Shown here: in pieces, positions 42,968 through 49,818 of the stretch
How positions within the stretch are numbered: position 1 is the first letter of the stretch
Layout: each line of letters begins with the position of its first letter
Assembly: GCA_963804045.1 (NCBI GenBank)
Contig: CAWDOR010000033.1
Location: 1 to 64,000, forward strand
DNA from: Rhodoblastus sp963804045
Lineage (GTDB): Bacteria > Pseudomonadota > Alphaproteobacteria > Rhizobiales > Beijerinckiaceae
Length of the DNA stretch: 64,000 nucleotides
Direction: 5' to 3'
Position numbers and translations under genes: made by a program
Notes under the pieces: model-generated
Database searches by the model: none
What the model was told of the DNA's origin: nothing
What the model saw: only the letters and a program-made list of their open reading frames with translations

Positions 42968-43014
42968 GAAAAGCTCCGATTGTGAGGGGCGACGCAACCG
43001 CGTCTGAACAGCCT

Positions 43015-43040
43015 TACGGAGCCGCGCGGTCGCTGTTACA
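43015..43040 (-). promoter_or_regulatory. ECF-type promoter of the bufferin operon
   Basis: On the leftward strand TGTAAC (43040-43035), 16 bases, then CGTA (43018-43015). The same element, TGTAAC-N16-CGAA, lies on the other strand in front of the sigma factor gene. About 40 nt of leader would precede bufA1. Confidence 0.7.
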
Positions 43041-43106
43041 GGGACATGGAAAAAAACCTCGGCGTGGCCTAAGTTCGTCGCTCGTGGCGAATTTTTTGCA
43101 TTTTCA

Positions 43107-43132
43107 TGTAACAAAGCCCGCGCGGTCGCGAA
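43107..43132 (+). promoter_or_regulatory. ECF-type autoregulatory promoter of the sigma factor gene
   Basis: TGTAAC at 43107-43112 and CGAA at 43129-43132 with a 16-base spacer, resembling the -35/-10 pair of Caulobacter SigF-type ECF promoters as I recall it. The start codon is at 43145, so a transcript starting about 7 nt after the -10 box would be nearly leaderless. Confidence 0.7.
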
Positions 43133-43144
43133 CAAGGGTCGAAT

Positions 43145-43717
43145 ATGCCGGATTATCAGGCGCGGGATGTCGAATGGCGCGCCGCCATGCGGGCGGCGCT
43201 TGCGGGCGACGCGGTCGCCTATCGCAAGCTTCTCGCCGATCTCACGCCCTTTCTGCGCATGGTTTGCAAAGGGGCCTGCGCGCGCGCGGGCCTGCCCCCC
43301 GGCGATGCGGAGGATGCGGTGCAGGAAACGCTTTTGGCCATACATCTCAAGCGCCACACCTGGGATTCGCACCAGGCGTTGACGCCCTGGGTCGCGGCCA
43401 TCGCCCGCAACAAGATCATCGATGGCGCCAGGCGACGGGGCCGGCGCGGCGAGACCGACATTGCCGATTTCGAAAATATCCTGTCCACGCCGCCGGAAAC
43501 CGATCAATTCGAACGCGAGCAGGAAACGCAGGACGCGCTCAAACTTCTGGAGAAATTGAGCGACAGACAGCGCGAGGCGGTGGAGGCGGTGTCGATTCGC
43601 GGCGAAAGCCTGCGCGACGCGGCGCAGCGGCTGGGGCAGGCGGAAGGGACCTTGCGCGTAAATGTTCATCGCGGCCTGAAGGCTCTGGCCGCGCTTTATC
43701 GGAAAACACAAGAATGA
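43145..43717 (+). CDS. ECF RNA polymerase sigma factor (SigF-like, partner of NrsF)
   Basis: 190 aa. Region 2: YRKLLADLTPFLRMVCKGACARAGLPPGDAEDAVQETLLAIHLKRHTWDSHQALTPWVAAIARNKIIDGARRRGRR, with the -10-binding DAEDAVQETLLAIH and W-AIARN. Region 4: LEKLSDRQREAVEAVSIRGESLRDAAQRLGQAEGTLRVNVHRGLKALA (HTH). Its stop overlaps the start of the NrsF gene (ATGA). By position and the matching promoters, it should transcribe itself and the bufferin operon once NrsF releases it. Confidence 0.95.
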   Translation: MPDYQARDVEWRAAMRAALAGDAVAYRKLLADLTPFLRMVCKGACARAGLPPGDAEDAVQETLLAIHLKRHTWDSHQALTPWVAAIARNKIIDGARRRGRRGETDIADFENILSTPPETDQFEREQETQDALKLLEKLSDRQREAVEAVSIRGESLRDAAQRLGQAEGTLRVNVHRGLKALAALYRKTQE

Positions 43718-44352
43718 ACACCGATGACCTCATCTCCGCCCTGACGGCGGATCTCGACATCAAGCCCGCGCCGCTCGGGCGGACGTTGCTGCGCGACGTG
43801 CTGGTCGGCTTCGCCGTGGCGGCCCTGGGCTTTTTCCTGTTCCTCGGCCTGCGGCGCAATTTCTTCCAGTCGCTGGATTCGCCGCGCTTCCTGTTCAAAT
43901 TCCTGTTCACGGGGGCCATGACCGTCACCGGCCTGATCATGGCCTGGCGGCTGGCGCGGCCGGATTCGGTCTCGGCGGGCATGGTGAAGCTGGCGCTGGT
44001 TGCCCCGGTCCTGGCGTTTCTAGCCTGCTGCATCGAGATGCTGCTGGTGCCCGAACAACTCTGGGCGGAAAAAATGTGGGGCGAGGCTTTCTGGCATTGC
44101 CTGATGGCGGTGCCCATGTTCGCCGCGCCGCCGCTCGCAGGGCTGTTCGCCTTCCTGCGCCACGCCGCGCCCGCCGATCCGCGCAAGGCGGGCGCGGCGG
44201 CGGCTTTCGCAGCCTGCGGCCTGGGCGCCACGCTTTACGCCGCCAATTGCCCCGACAATTCGCCTTTCTATGTCGCTGTCTGGTATTTGCTGGCCACGGC
44301 GATGGTCGTGGTCTTCGGCTGGTTCGCCGGCGGACGGCTGTTGCGCTGGTAA
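43714..44352 (+). CDS. nrsF: NrsF-family membrane anti-sigma factor (DUF1109)
   Basis: 212 aa with six TM helices (about residues 28-46, 61-79, 93-113, 126-148, 158-177, 185-205) and a short cytoplasmic N-terminus (MNTDDLISALTADLDIKPAP) that matches DUF1109. Cysteines at 105/106, 129, 168 and 179; Cys129 and Cys179 fall at the places of the conserved pair reported to be needed for signal sensing in Caulobacter NrsF. The protein holds the sigma factor inactive at the membrane until metal or oxidative stress. Translationally coupled to the sigma gene. Confidence 0.93.
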   Translation: MNTDDLISALTADLDIKPAPLGRTLLRDVLVGFAVAALGFFLFLGLRRNFFQSLDSPRFLFKFLFTGAMTVTGLIMAWRLARPDSVSAGMVKLALVAPVLAFLACCIEMLLVPEQLWAEKMWGEAFWHCLMAVPMFAAPPLAGLFAFLRHAAPADPRKAGAAAAFAACGLGATLYAANCPDNSPFYVAVWYLLATAMVVVFGWFAGGRLLRW

Positions 44353-44366
44353 AAACAGGGCCTGGA

Positions 44367-45143
44367 ATGCAGGAATTCTTATCGGATGGCGTGAAGATCG
44401 CCTTTCTCGATTTTCCGCCCGAGGGCGAGGATCGCGGCGAACCCATCCTTCTGATCCACGGTTTCGCCTCCAATCACGGGGTGAACTGGCTGTTTCCGCA
44501 ATGGGTCAAGACCCTGACCCGCTCCGGGCGGCGCACGATCGTCTTCGACAATCGCGGCCACGGCCGCAGCGAGAAGCCGCACGATCCCGCCGGCTATTCG
44601 CCCTGGATTCTGGCGAAAGACGCGGAAAACCTGCTCGACCATCTGGGCATAGGACGCGCCGACGTCATGGGCTATTCCATGGGCGCGCGCATCGCCGCCC
44701 ATCTGGCCCTGGCCGCGCCGCAGAAACTGCGGGGGCTTGTGCTCGCCGGGCTGGGCATCCATCTGGTGGATAATGAGGGGCTGCCCTCAGGCATAGCCGA
44801 CGCCATGGAGGCGGAAAGCCTGGAGCAATTGACCGACCCGATGCAGCGCATGTTCCGCAGCTTCGCCGAGGGCACGCGCAGCGATCTCAAGGCGCTCGCC
44901 GCCTGCATGCGCGGCTCGCGGCGGGCGATGACGGCGGCGGAGATCGGCCGGATTGAGGAGCCGACGCTGGTCTGCGTCGGTTCGCAGGACGATGTCGCCG
45001 GCGATCCCGTCGCTCTGGCGGGATTGATGCGCAACGCCCGCGCTCTGGTCATTCCCGGCCGCGACCATAATCGCGCCGTGGGGGATAAATTTTATAAGGA
45101 AGGCGTGCTAGCCTTTCTCGACAGTCTGCACGGCCTCGCCTGA
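44367..45143 (+). CDS. Cytoplasmic alpha/beta hydrolase
   Basis: 258 aa from the ATG at 44367. LLIHGFASNHGVNW (HG oxyanion), FDNRGHGRSEKP, nucleophile elbow VMGYSMGARIA, acid LVCVGSQDDVAGDP and histidine PGRDHNRAV complete the triad. No signal peptide. It starts 14 bp after the nrsF stop and may be co-transcribed with the sigma/anti-sigma pair, but is not part of known bufferin systems. Substrate not deducible. Confidence 0.88.
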   Translation: MQEFLSDGVKIAFLDFPPEGEDRGEPILLIHGFASNHGVNWLFPQWVKTLTRSGRRTIVFDNRGHGRSEKPHDPAGYSPWILAKDAENLLDHLGIGRADVMGYSMGARIAAHLALAAPQKLRGLVLAGLGIHLVDNEGLPSGIADAMEAESLEQLTDPMQRMFRSFAEGTRSDLKALAACMRGSRRAMTAAEIGRIEEPTLVCVGSQDDVAGDPVALAGLMRNARALVIPGRDHNRAVGDKFYKEGVLAFLDSLHGLA

Positions 45144-45175
45144 CGCGATCGGGCGAAAAGCCAGAGGAGTAACCC

Positions 45176-46000
45176 ATGCCGATCGCCGCCAATGTGCGCC
45201 CGCTGGGCAAGACAGCCGATCCGGTCTTCGCGCAGATTCGCGCCGAGGCCGAGGAGGCCACGCGCCGCGAGCCCGATCTCGGCGGCTTTCTCGCCAGCGC
45301 CATTCTCAATCACGCCACTCTGGAACAGGCGGTGGCCCATCGCATCGCCGCGCGGCTGTCCCATCCGGATTTTCCCGGTGGACTGATCGCCCAGAATTTT
45401 CTCGATTTTTGCGCCCGCGACGCTGCGCTCGGCGAGGCGATCCGCGCCGATCTGCTGGCGGTCGCCGACCGCGACCCCGCCTGCGCCCGGCTGATCGAGC
45501 CTCTGCTCTATTTCAAGGGGTTTCACGCGCTGCAAAGCCACAGGCTGGCCCATGCCCTGTGGAACGGCGGGCGAAAAGATTTCGCGCTCTATCTGCAAAG
45601 CCGCGCTTCGGCGGTGTTCCAGACCGACATCAATCCCGCCGCGCGGATCGGCAAGGGGATTTTCCTCGACCACGCCACCGGCCTGGTGGTCGGCGCGACC
45701 GCGGTGATCGAGGATGAAGTCTCGATCCTGCACAGCGTGACGCTGGGCGGCACCGGCCATGAGCGCGGCGACCGCCATCCCAAGATTCGCAAGGGCGTGC
45801 TGATCGGCGCCGGCGCGAAAATCATCGGCAATATCGAGATCGGCGCCTGCTCGCGCATCGCCGCCGGCTCGGTGGTGCTCAAGCCCGTGCCGCCAGGCGT
45901 CACGGTCGCCGGCGTGCCCGCCCGGGTGGTCGGCGATTCCGGCTGCAAGGAGCCGGCGCTGGAAATGGACCAGATTCTCGCTGGAAAGAGCGAGGATTAA
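45176..46000 (+). CDS. cysE: Serine O-acetyltransferase
   Basis: 274 aa. N-terminal SATase helical domain (ADPVFAQIRAEAEEATRREPDLGGFLASAILNHATLEQAV), YFKGFHALQSHRLAHALW, then left-handed beta-helix hexapeptide repeats: DINPAARIGKGIFLDHATGLVVGATAVIEDEVSILHSVTLGG with the catalytic His/Asp pair (DHATG), and GAKIIGNIEIGACSRIAAGSVV. It makes O-acetylserine for cysteine synthesis. AGGAG precedes the ATG. Confidence 0.97.
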   Translation: MPIAANVRPLGKTADPVFAQIRAEAEEATRREPDLGGFLASAILNHATLEQAVAHRIAARLSHPDFPGGLIAQNFLDFCARDAALGEAIRADLLAVADRDPACARLIEPLLYFKGFHALQSHRLAHALWNGGRKDFALYLQSRASAVFQTDINPAARIGKGIFLDHATGLVVGATAVIEDEVSILHSVTLGGTGHERGDRHPKIRKGVLIGAGAKIIGNIEIGACSRIAAGSVVLKPVPPGVTVAGVPARVVGDSGCKEPALEMDQILAGKSED

Positions 46001-46079
46001 GCGGTCGAACGGCGAGCCCGAAAAAAGCTTCACCCCCCGGCGCCCGGTCCACAACCAAAAAGTTGTCGCTCCAAAAAAT

Positions 46080-46110
46080 GCGTGGTTTTTGCAAAAACAC
46101 GCGCTTTTTT
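46080..46110 (+). terminator. Probable terminator downstream of cysE
   Basis: GCGTGG-TTTTT pairs with AAAAA-CACGC across a GC turn (46080-46102), and a T run follows at 46105-46110. It is 80 bp beyond the cysE stop. Confidence 0.5.
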
Positions 46111-46528
46111 GCATGTTTTGCGCGACTGCGTTTCAAGCGGAAATAGAAAAATCGAAAAAATTAGGTCAAAACGCCGCGATGACGGCGCCAAAGCCAAGCC
46201 AGCCGCCGCCGTCCGCCCCACCGCCCCAAATGAACAAAAAGGGATTTAGGAAAGGGACGCCGCGCGATTCCCGTCAAAGGGTCGCGCTTATCGAAAGATA
46301 TGTCCGAGAGTTCAGCCCCAAACCCCGGGTGCGCGCCCTTCTCCCGCCAAAAGCGGGAGAAGGAGTCGCGCTCCGCCTTCGAGCCTTTCGCCATCGTCAA
46401 AAAAACCGCCAAGGCGGGGAGAGGACAGATTCTGCGCTTCACCGAGACCATAGCGACGACACGCACGCGAGTTGACCACGGCGAGAGGGGTGACGGGCGC
46501 ATTTGGGGATTTCGTATCCTGTCATGTC
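46111..46528. other. Gene-free region with strong palindromic hairpin
   Basis: No convincing coding region. A perfect 11-bp stem, CCTTCTCCCGC and GCGGGAGAAGG with a 5-base loop, lies at 46337-46363 and is flanked by sequence of the type found as dispersed intergenic repeats in Hyphomicrobiales. A proline/arginine-rich frame (about 46179-46475) has no ribosome site and is probably noncoding. Confidence 0.45.
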
Positions 46529-46540
46529 TGGACGGCGCCC

Positions 46541-46780
46541 CTTTATCAAGGGCTTTTTCGCAGCGTTGTGAAAGTCTCGGGCGCGGTCATGTCTACGGCC
46601 TGTTTGCGCTGGCGATTGCCGGCTGGCCCTGATGGATCGTCCGCCTGGCTCTTTGCCGCAATCACCGTAACGCGCTCGCATTGGCGCCGACAGCATATCT
46701 GGCTTCCGAGCCTTTCCGTTTTTTCACATCACGTCGTTGGCGCCCTCAATTCCTTTCTGCCGCGCGTGGCGCCGGCGGCC
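46541..46780 (-). ncRNA. Candidate bridge-RNA region of the IS1111-type element
   Basis: This 240-bp tract between the left subterminal repeat and the transposase stop holds no gene. In IS1111-type elements the long noncoding end downstream of the transposase encodes the bridge RNA that pairs with target and donor DNA. I did not fold it and cannot mark the loops; the call is by position only. Confidence 0.3.
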
Positions 46781-47854
46781 TCAGGCGGCGACCGGGCGCT
46801 CTTCGTAGACGCCGCCCCGGCTCATCAGCGCGAAGACGAGGCGTGCGAGCTTGTTGGCGAGCGCGACCGCCGTCAGCTTGAAGCCATAGCTCTCCTGCCG
46901 GCGCGCCAGCAGCGCCTTGGCCCAGTGCCGCAGCGCGTCGTTATGGCCCTGACGGTGGCAAAGGATGGAGGTCGCGCCGACCACCAGCAGCTTGCGCAAG
47001 TAGCGGTCGCCCATTTTGGTGATGCGCCCCAACCGCTGCTTGCCGCCGGTCGAATGCTGGCGCGGCGTCAGGCCGAGGAAGGCGGCGAACTCGCGCCCAT
47101 TGGCGAAGGCGCTCATATCCGGCGCGGTGGCGACGATGGCCGAGGCGATCACCGGCCCGACGCCGGGAATGGTCATCAGCCGCCGCGTTGTCGCATCCTT
47201 CTGGGCCGCCTCAGCCAGTTCGTCGGTGATCGCGCCGATGGTTTCGTCGAGCGCGTCGATCTGTTTCGCCAAAGGCAAAAGCGCGGCCCGCACGCAATCG
47301 GGCACGACGATTTCGCCATGTTCGTCGGCGCCCTGGTCGAGAAGCCGTTTCAGCTCATAGGCGTGTTGCGCGCCCTGCGCGGCGACGACGCCGATTTCGG
47401 CCAGATGGCCGCGCAATGCGTTGAGCAGCGCGGTGCGCTGGCCGGAAAGCTGCTCGCGCACGCGATGACGCATCAGGGCAGCCTGGTTTTCGACCGAACG
47501 CACGGCGACGAAGCGCTGGCCCGGACGCTGAGACGCCTCGCAGATCGCAGCCGCATCCGCCGCGTCGTTCTTGCCCCGACGCACATAGGGTTTGACATGC
47601 GCCGCCGGGATCAGCTTGACCTCATGGCCCTGCGCGACCAGCAGGCGGCCCCAATGATGCGCGGACGAGCAGGTTTCCATCGCGACGACGCAGGGCGGCA
47701 GGCGCAAGAAAAACTCAAGCAGCGCACCGCGCCGAACCTTGCGAGCGAGCACGACCTCGCCGCGCACATCGACGGCGTGAACCTGAAAGACATTTTTCGC
47801 CAGATCGACGCCAATGCGCGTGACAGAAGAAAAATCGACGGTAGACTTGCCCAT
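46781..47854 (-). CDS. IS110-family transposase (DEDD recombinase)
   Basis: 357 aa from the ATG at 47854. N-terminal DEDD/RuvC-like domain: RIGVDLAKNVFQVHAVD, VVAMETCSSAHHWGRLL, KNDAADAAAICEASQRP (the last two acidic positions). C-terminal Transposase_20/IS116 domain: LMTIPGVGPVIASAIVA and FAAFLGLTPRQHSTGGKQRLGRITKMGDRYLRKLLVVGA with the serine nucleophile region. The reading frame is complete, so the element may be active. Confidence 0.95.
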   Translation of the reverse strand: MGKSTVDFSSVTRIGVDLAKNVFQVHAVDVRGEVVLARKVRRGALLEFFLRLPPCVVAMETCSSAHHWGRLLVAQGHEVKLIPAAHVKPYVRRGKNDAADAAAICEASQRPGQRFVAVRSVENQAALMRHRVREQLSGQRTALLNALRGHLAEIGVVAAQGAQHAYELKRLLDQGADEHGEIVVPDCVRAALLPLAKQIDALDETIGAITDELAEAAQKDATTRRLMTIPGVGPVIASAIVATAPDMSAFANGREFAAFLGLTPRQHSTGGKQRLGRITKMGDRYLRKLLVVGATSILCHRQGHNDALRHWAKALLARRQESYGFKLTAVALANKLARLVFALMSRGGVYEERPVAA

Positions 47855-47929
47855 GGACGGCGCTCCTTCTGATGGAGGTTTGCAACGACGACCATCATGG
47901 CACATCGATGCCGATCCGGGCGCCGTCCA

Positions 47930-48281
47930 CCCCATCACCGTAATTCCCGTAATTCCAATTGGATATCCGTAGTAAAGGTCCAACAACGGCCCGGAGCTGT
48001 TGAAACCATATGTGGTGACATTGGTGGGGTCGAGCGAGCCATCGTCTGTGCCTCGATAGACGATGTAGATCGTGTTTGTGTTCGTGTCTGTGTAGGTAAG
48101 CGCATAAAATCCGATAAGAGGTTTCGAGTTCGCCGACGCCAGCGACGACGCCGTCAAGTGCATCTGGACTGCCGTTCCAAGCGGCAGCTAATTGAACGGT
48201 CAACCCGCCGGCCGGGCCTTCGTGATAGACGTCCATCGCCAAAAGCGCTGGAAGCAGCAATTGCTGGGGTGTTGCGGTCAT
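47930..48281 (-). pseudogene. Lipase-like gene remnant, frameshifted and cut by the IS
   Basis: From the ATG at 48281 the frame reads MTATPQQLLLPALLAMDVYH, EGPAGGLTVQ; one base extra near 48187-48192 then shifts it, and the other frame continues as LPLGTAVQMHLTASSLASAN, SKPLIGFYALTYTD, TIYIVYRGTDDGS, GYPIGITG until the insertion sequence. The YRGTDD segment is familiar from the start of lipase/DUF2974-like hydrolases; the catalytic serine region would lie beyond the break and is missing. Confidence 0.7.
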
Positions 48282-48323
48282 GGCAGAACTTCTTGTGTTT
48301 CGAGCTGGCTCAGCAAATTCGGC

Positions 48324-48986
48324 TTAAAAATGTTGACGTTCGACGTAATCCCGTCGCGCTGGTCGATTTCGTATTTCGTCGAGCCAAGGGGCCTTGATCT
48401 GGAGCCGCGTCGCCAACGGCGCGTCACGCGCAACCTCGATCGTCACAGACTGCAATTCGATCGGAGCGCCAATCACGCTTGAGAATGCCGGTGGGCAGAT
48501 CTGCCGCGCACTGGTGTACGGTTGTCCGGCGGGGAACCAAATGAACGCCGGCAGCAGATTATCTGGAAGCTGCCGCTCCCCTTCGGGCATCTTCCGCAGG
48601 CCATCCAATTTCAAGCCGAATGCGTTGGGCAGATCGGTCGCCGATTGGGGGGGCGCGCAATTTAAGCTGCCCCTGCCTCGATAGTACTCGCGAAGGTCTG
48701 GGGACATGGCTGCGGCCAACGTGCCGTAGGGACCAAGATCGATGATGGGCGCGACGCCTTTATAGGCCGTATAAAAATATCGGCCATCAAATCCAGACGC
48801 CGTGTTGCTGACGCCGTAATAGAGAACGTCGATCACGCTCGACGCGGACTTGGTCTCACCGTTCAACTTGACTGTGAACGTAAGGCGATAGCGGAAATGG
48901 AAATCATTGGGATTGCCACAGCCCGACAAGTACCCGCAGAGCAGCACGGCAAGAATCGCTGACGTGAATACGTTTCGTCGCGTCAT
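48324..48986 (-). CDS. Hypothetical lipoprotein
   Basis: 220 aa. Lipobox YLSGC (Cys23) after a hydrophobic signal segment, so it should be a lipoprotein. The mature part has beta-rich sequence (RYRLTFTVKLNGETKSASSVIDVLYYG) and two more cysteines. It lies 42 bp upstream of the lipase-like pseudogene in the same orientation, so the two were probably an operon. Repeat DNA begins right at its start codon (48988), and no ribosome site remains, which suggests its own promoter was displaced. Confidence 0.6.
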   Translation of the reverse strand: MTRRNVFTSAILAVLLCGYLSGCGNPNDFHFRYRLTFTVKLNGETKSASSVIDVLYYGVSNTASGFDGRYFYTAYKGVAPIIDLGPYGTLAAAMSPDLREYYRGRGSLNCAPPQSATDLPNAFGLKLDGLRKMPEGERQLPDNLLPAFIWFPAGQPYTSARQICPPAFSSVIGAPIELQSVTIEVARDAPLATRLQIKAPWLDEIRNRPARRDYVERQHF

Positions 48987-48987
48987 G

Positions 48988-49064
48988 GAGTTACGGTGAC
49001 AGAGTTACGAGGTACGGTGACAGTGCACATTATTCGGGAGTTATGGTGACAGTGCACATCATTC
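48988..49064. repeat. Direct repeats of RAYT/REP type
   Basis: Three imperfect copies of one unit: GAGTTACGGTGACAG (48988-49002), a longer copy with ACGGTGACAGTGCACAT at 49011-49035, and one with ATGGTGACAGTGCACAT at 49038-49064. A related stretch (ATTACGGTGACATGATACG) lies near 49251. Such TTACGGTGACAGTGCAC units accompany RAYT-type transposase genes in many bacteria. The rest of 49065-49498 shows no gene. Confidence 0.6.
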
Positions 49065-49498
49065 CAGTTACGGAGACCGTCGAGCGCCGAAACTGTCGTA
49101 ACGTGATAGCACTCTCGAATAGCCGCTTTGCACGACGGCAATCGCTCTATCCATCTCTCACCGATCCACGCCCCAGCCATTGCGGTCGTCCCGTATCGAT
49201 AAACTCAAGCCGCCGGCGCGGCTCGCTCCGCCGTCAAATGCCGCACGATCGGAATTACGGTGACATGATACGAATTCCCCAAATCGAAAAGCCGAAAACG
49301 GCGGCGCAGGGGCGTTCGCGAAGCTTCGGATTTCAGCTCGACGCCCGCCTTCGGAGCGTCGAGAGAAAACACTTTTGAATTCAATCGATAAGCCAACACC
49401 GACATCTGAAATCTCTGCAAAAAGACCAAAATCTGGCCGAAGTCTACGAAACGGCGCCCAGCATGCCAAGCGACTTTGCGCCGCAGCGGCAGGCATAT

Positions 49499-49765
49499 TC
49501 ACCGTTCAATCGCGACCGATTTCGGGCCTGGTTTTTTCGGGCGCAGGGAGCGTCCAATTTTGGCCTCGACTTGATCGCGAAACGCCTCTCCACCCATGGG
49601 CCGCCCATTTGCGTTGGCGAGTTCAAAAGCCTCCGCTTCCGGCTGGCGCAGGGCGTCGCCGAGCGGTCGCCCGAATTTTGCCGCCCGCGCCAACCCCGGC
49701 TCCACATTGCCCGGTTCGTCATTGCTGCGAGCCAGATGCCCGCCTCGGCTTTGACGGCCCCACAA
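49499..49765 (-). pseudogene. RAYT (REP-associated tyrosine transposase) C-terminal remnant
   Basis: The leftward frame ends in ANGRPMGGEAFRDQVEAKIG, RSLRPKKPGPKSVAIER, the basic closing segment (GRPLG--F---LE--GR-L---KPGPK) typical of RAYT/Y1 transposases. The upstream part lacks the HUH catalytic domain, and argS begins at 49819, leaving no space for it. The repeats at 48988-49064 lie on its downstream side, as expected for a RAYT locus. Confidence 0.55.
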
Positions 49766-49818
49766 AATTGGTTTAGCCCCTGCGCCAAATCTTTCCGCGC
49801 AAGGTCCGTCGCAGTCCC

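Larger units (their letters stand above)
46529..47929 (-). mobile_element. IS110-family (IS1111-type) insertion sequence
   Basis: The transposase gene lies between perfect 12-bp inverted repeats, TGGACGGCGCCC at 46529-46540 and its complement at 47918-47929. Subterminal repeats of this size, together with about 240 bp of noncoding DNA after the transposase and only 60-75 bp before it, are the IS1111 arrangement. True ends should lie a few bases outside these repeats. A partial third copy (TGGACGGCGC) begins at 47854. The element is inserted at the 3' side of a lipase-like pseudogene. Confidence 0.8.

Noticed and set aside
46179..46475. Rightward proline/arginine-rich frame after cysE
   Set aside because: It spans a palindromic repeat and has no ribosome site or recognisable domain.
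49375..49776. 133-codon rightward frame before argS
   Set aside because: The leftward strand here encodes the RAYT tail; the rightward frame is its shadow.
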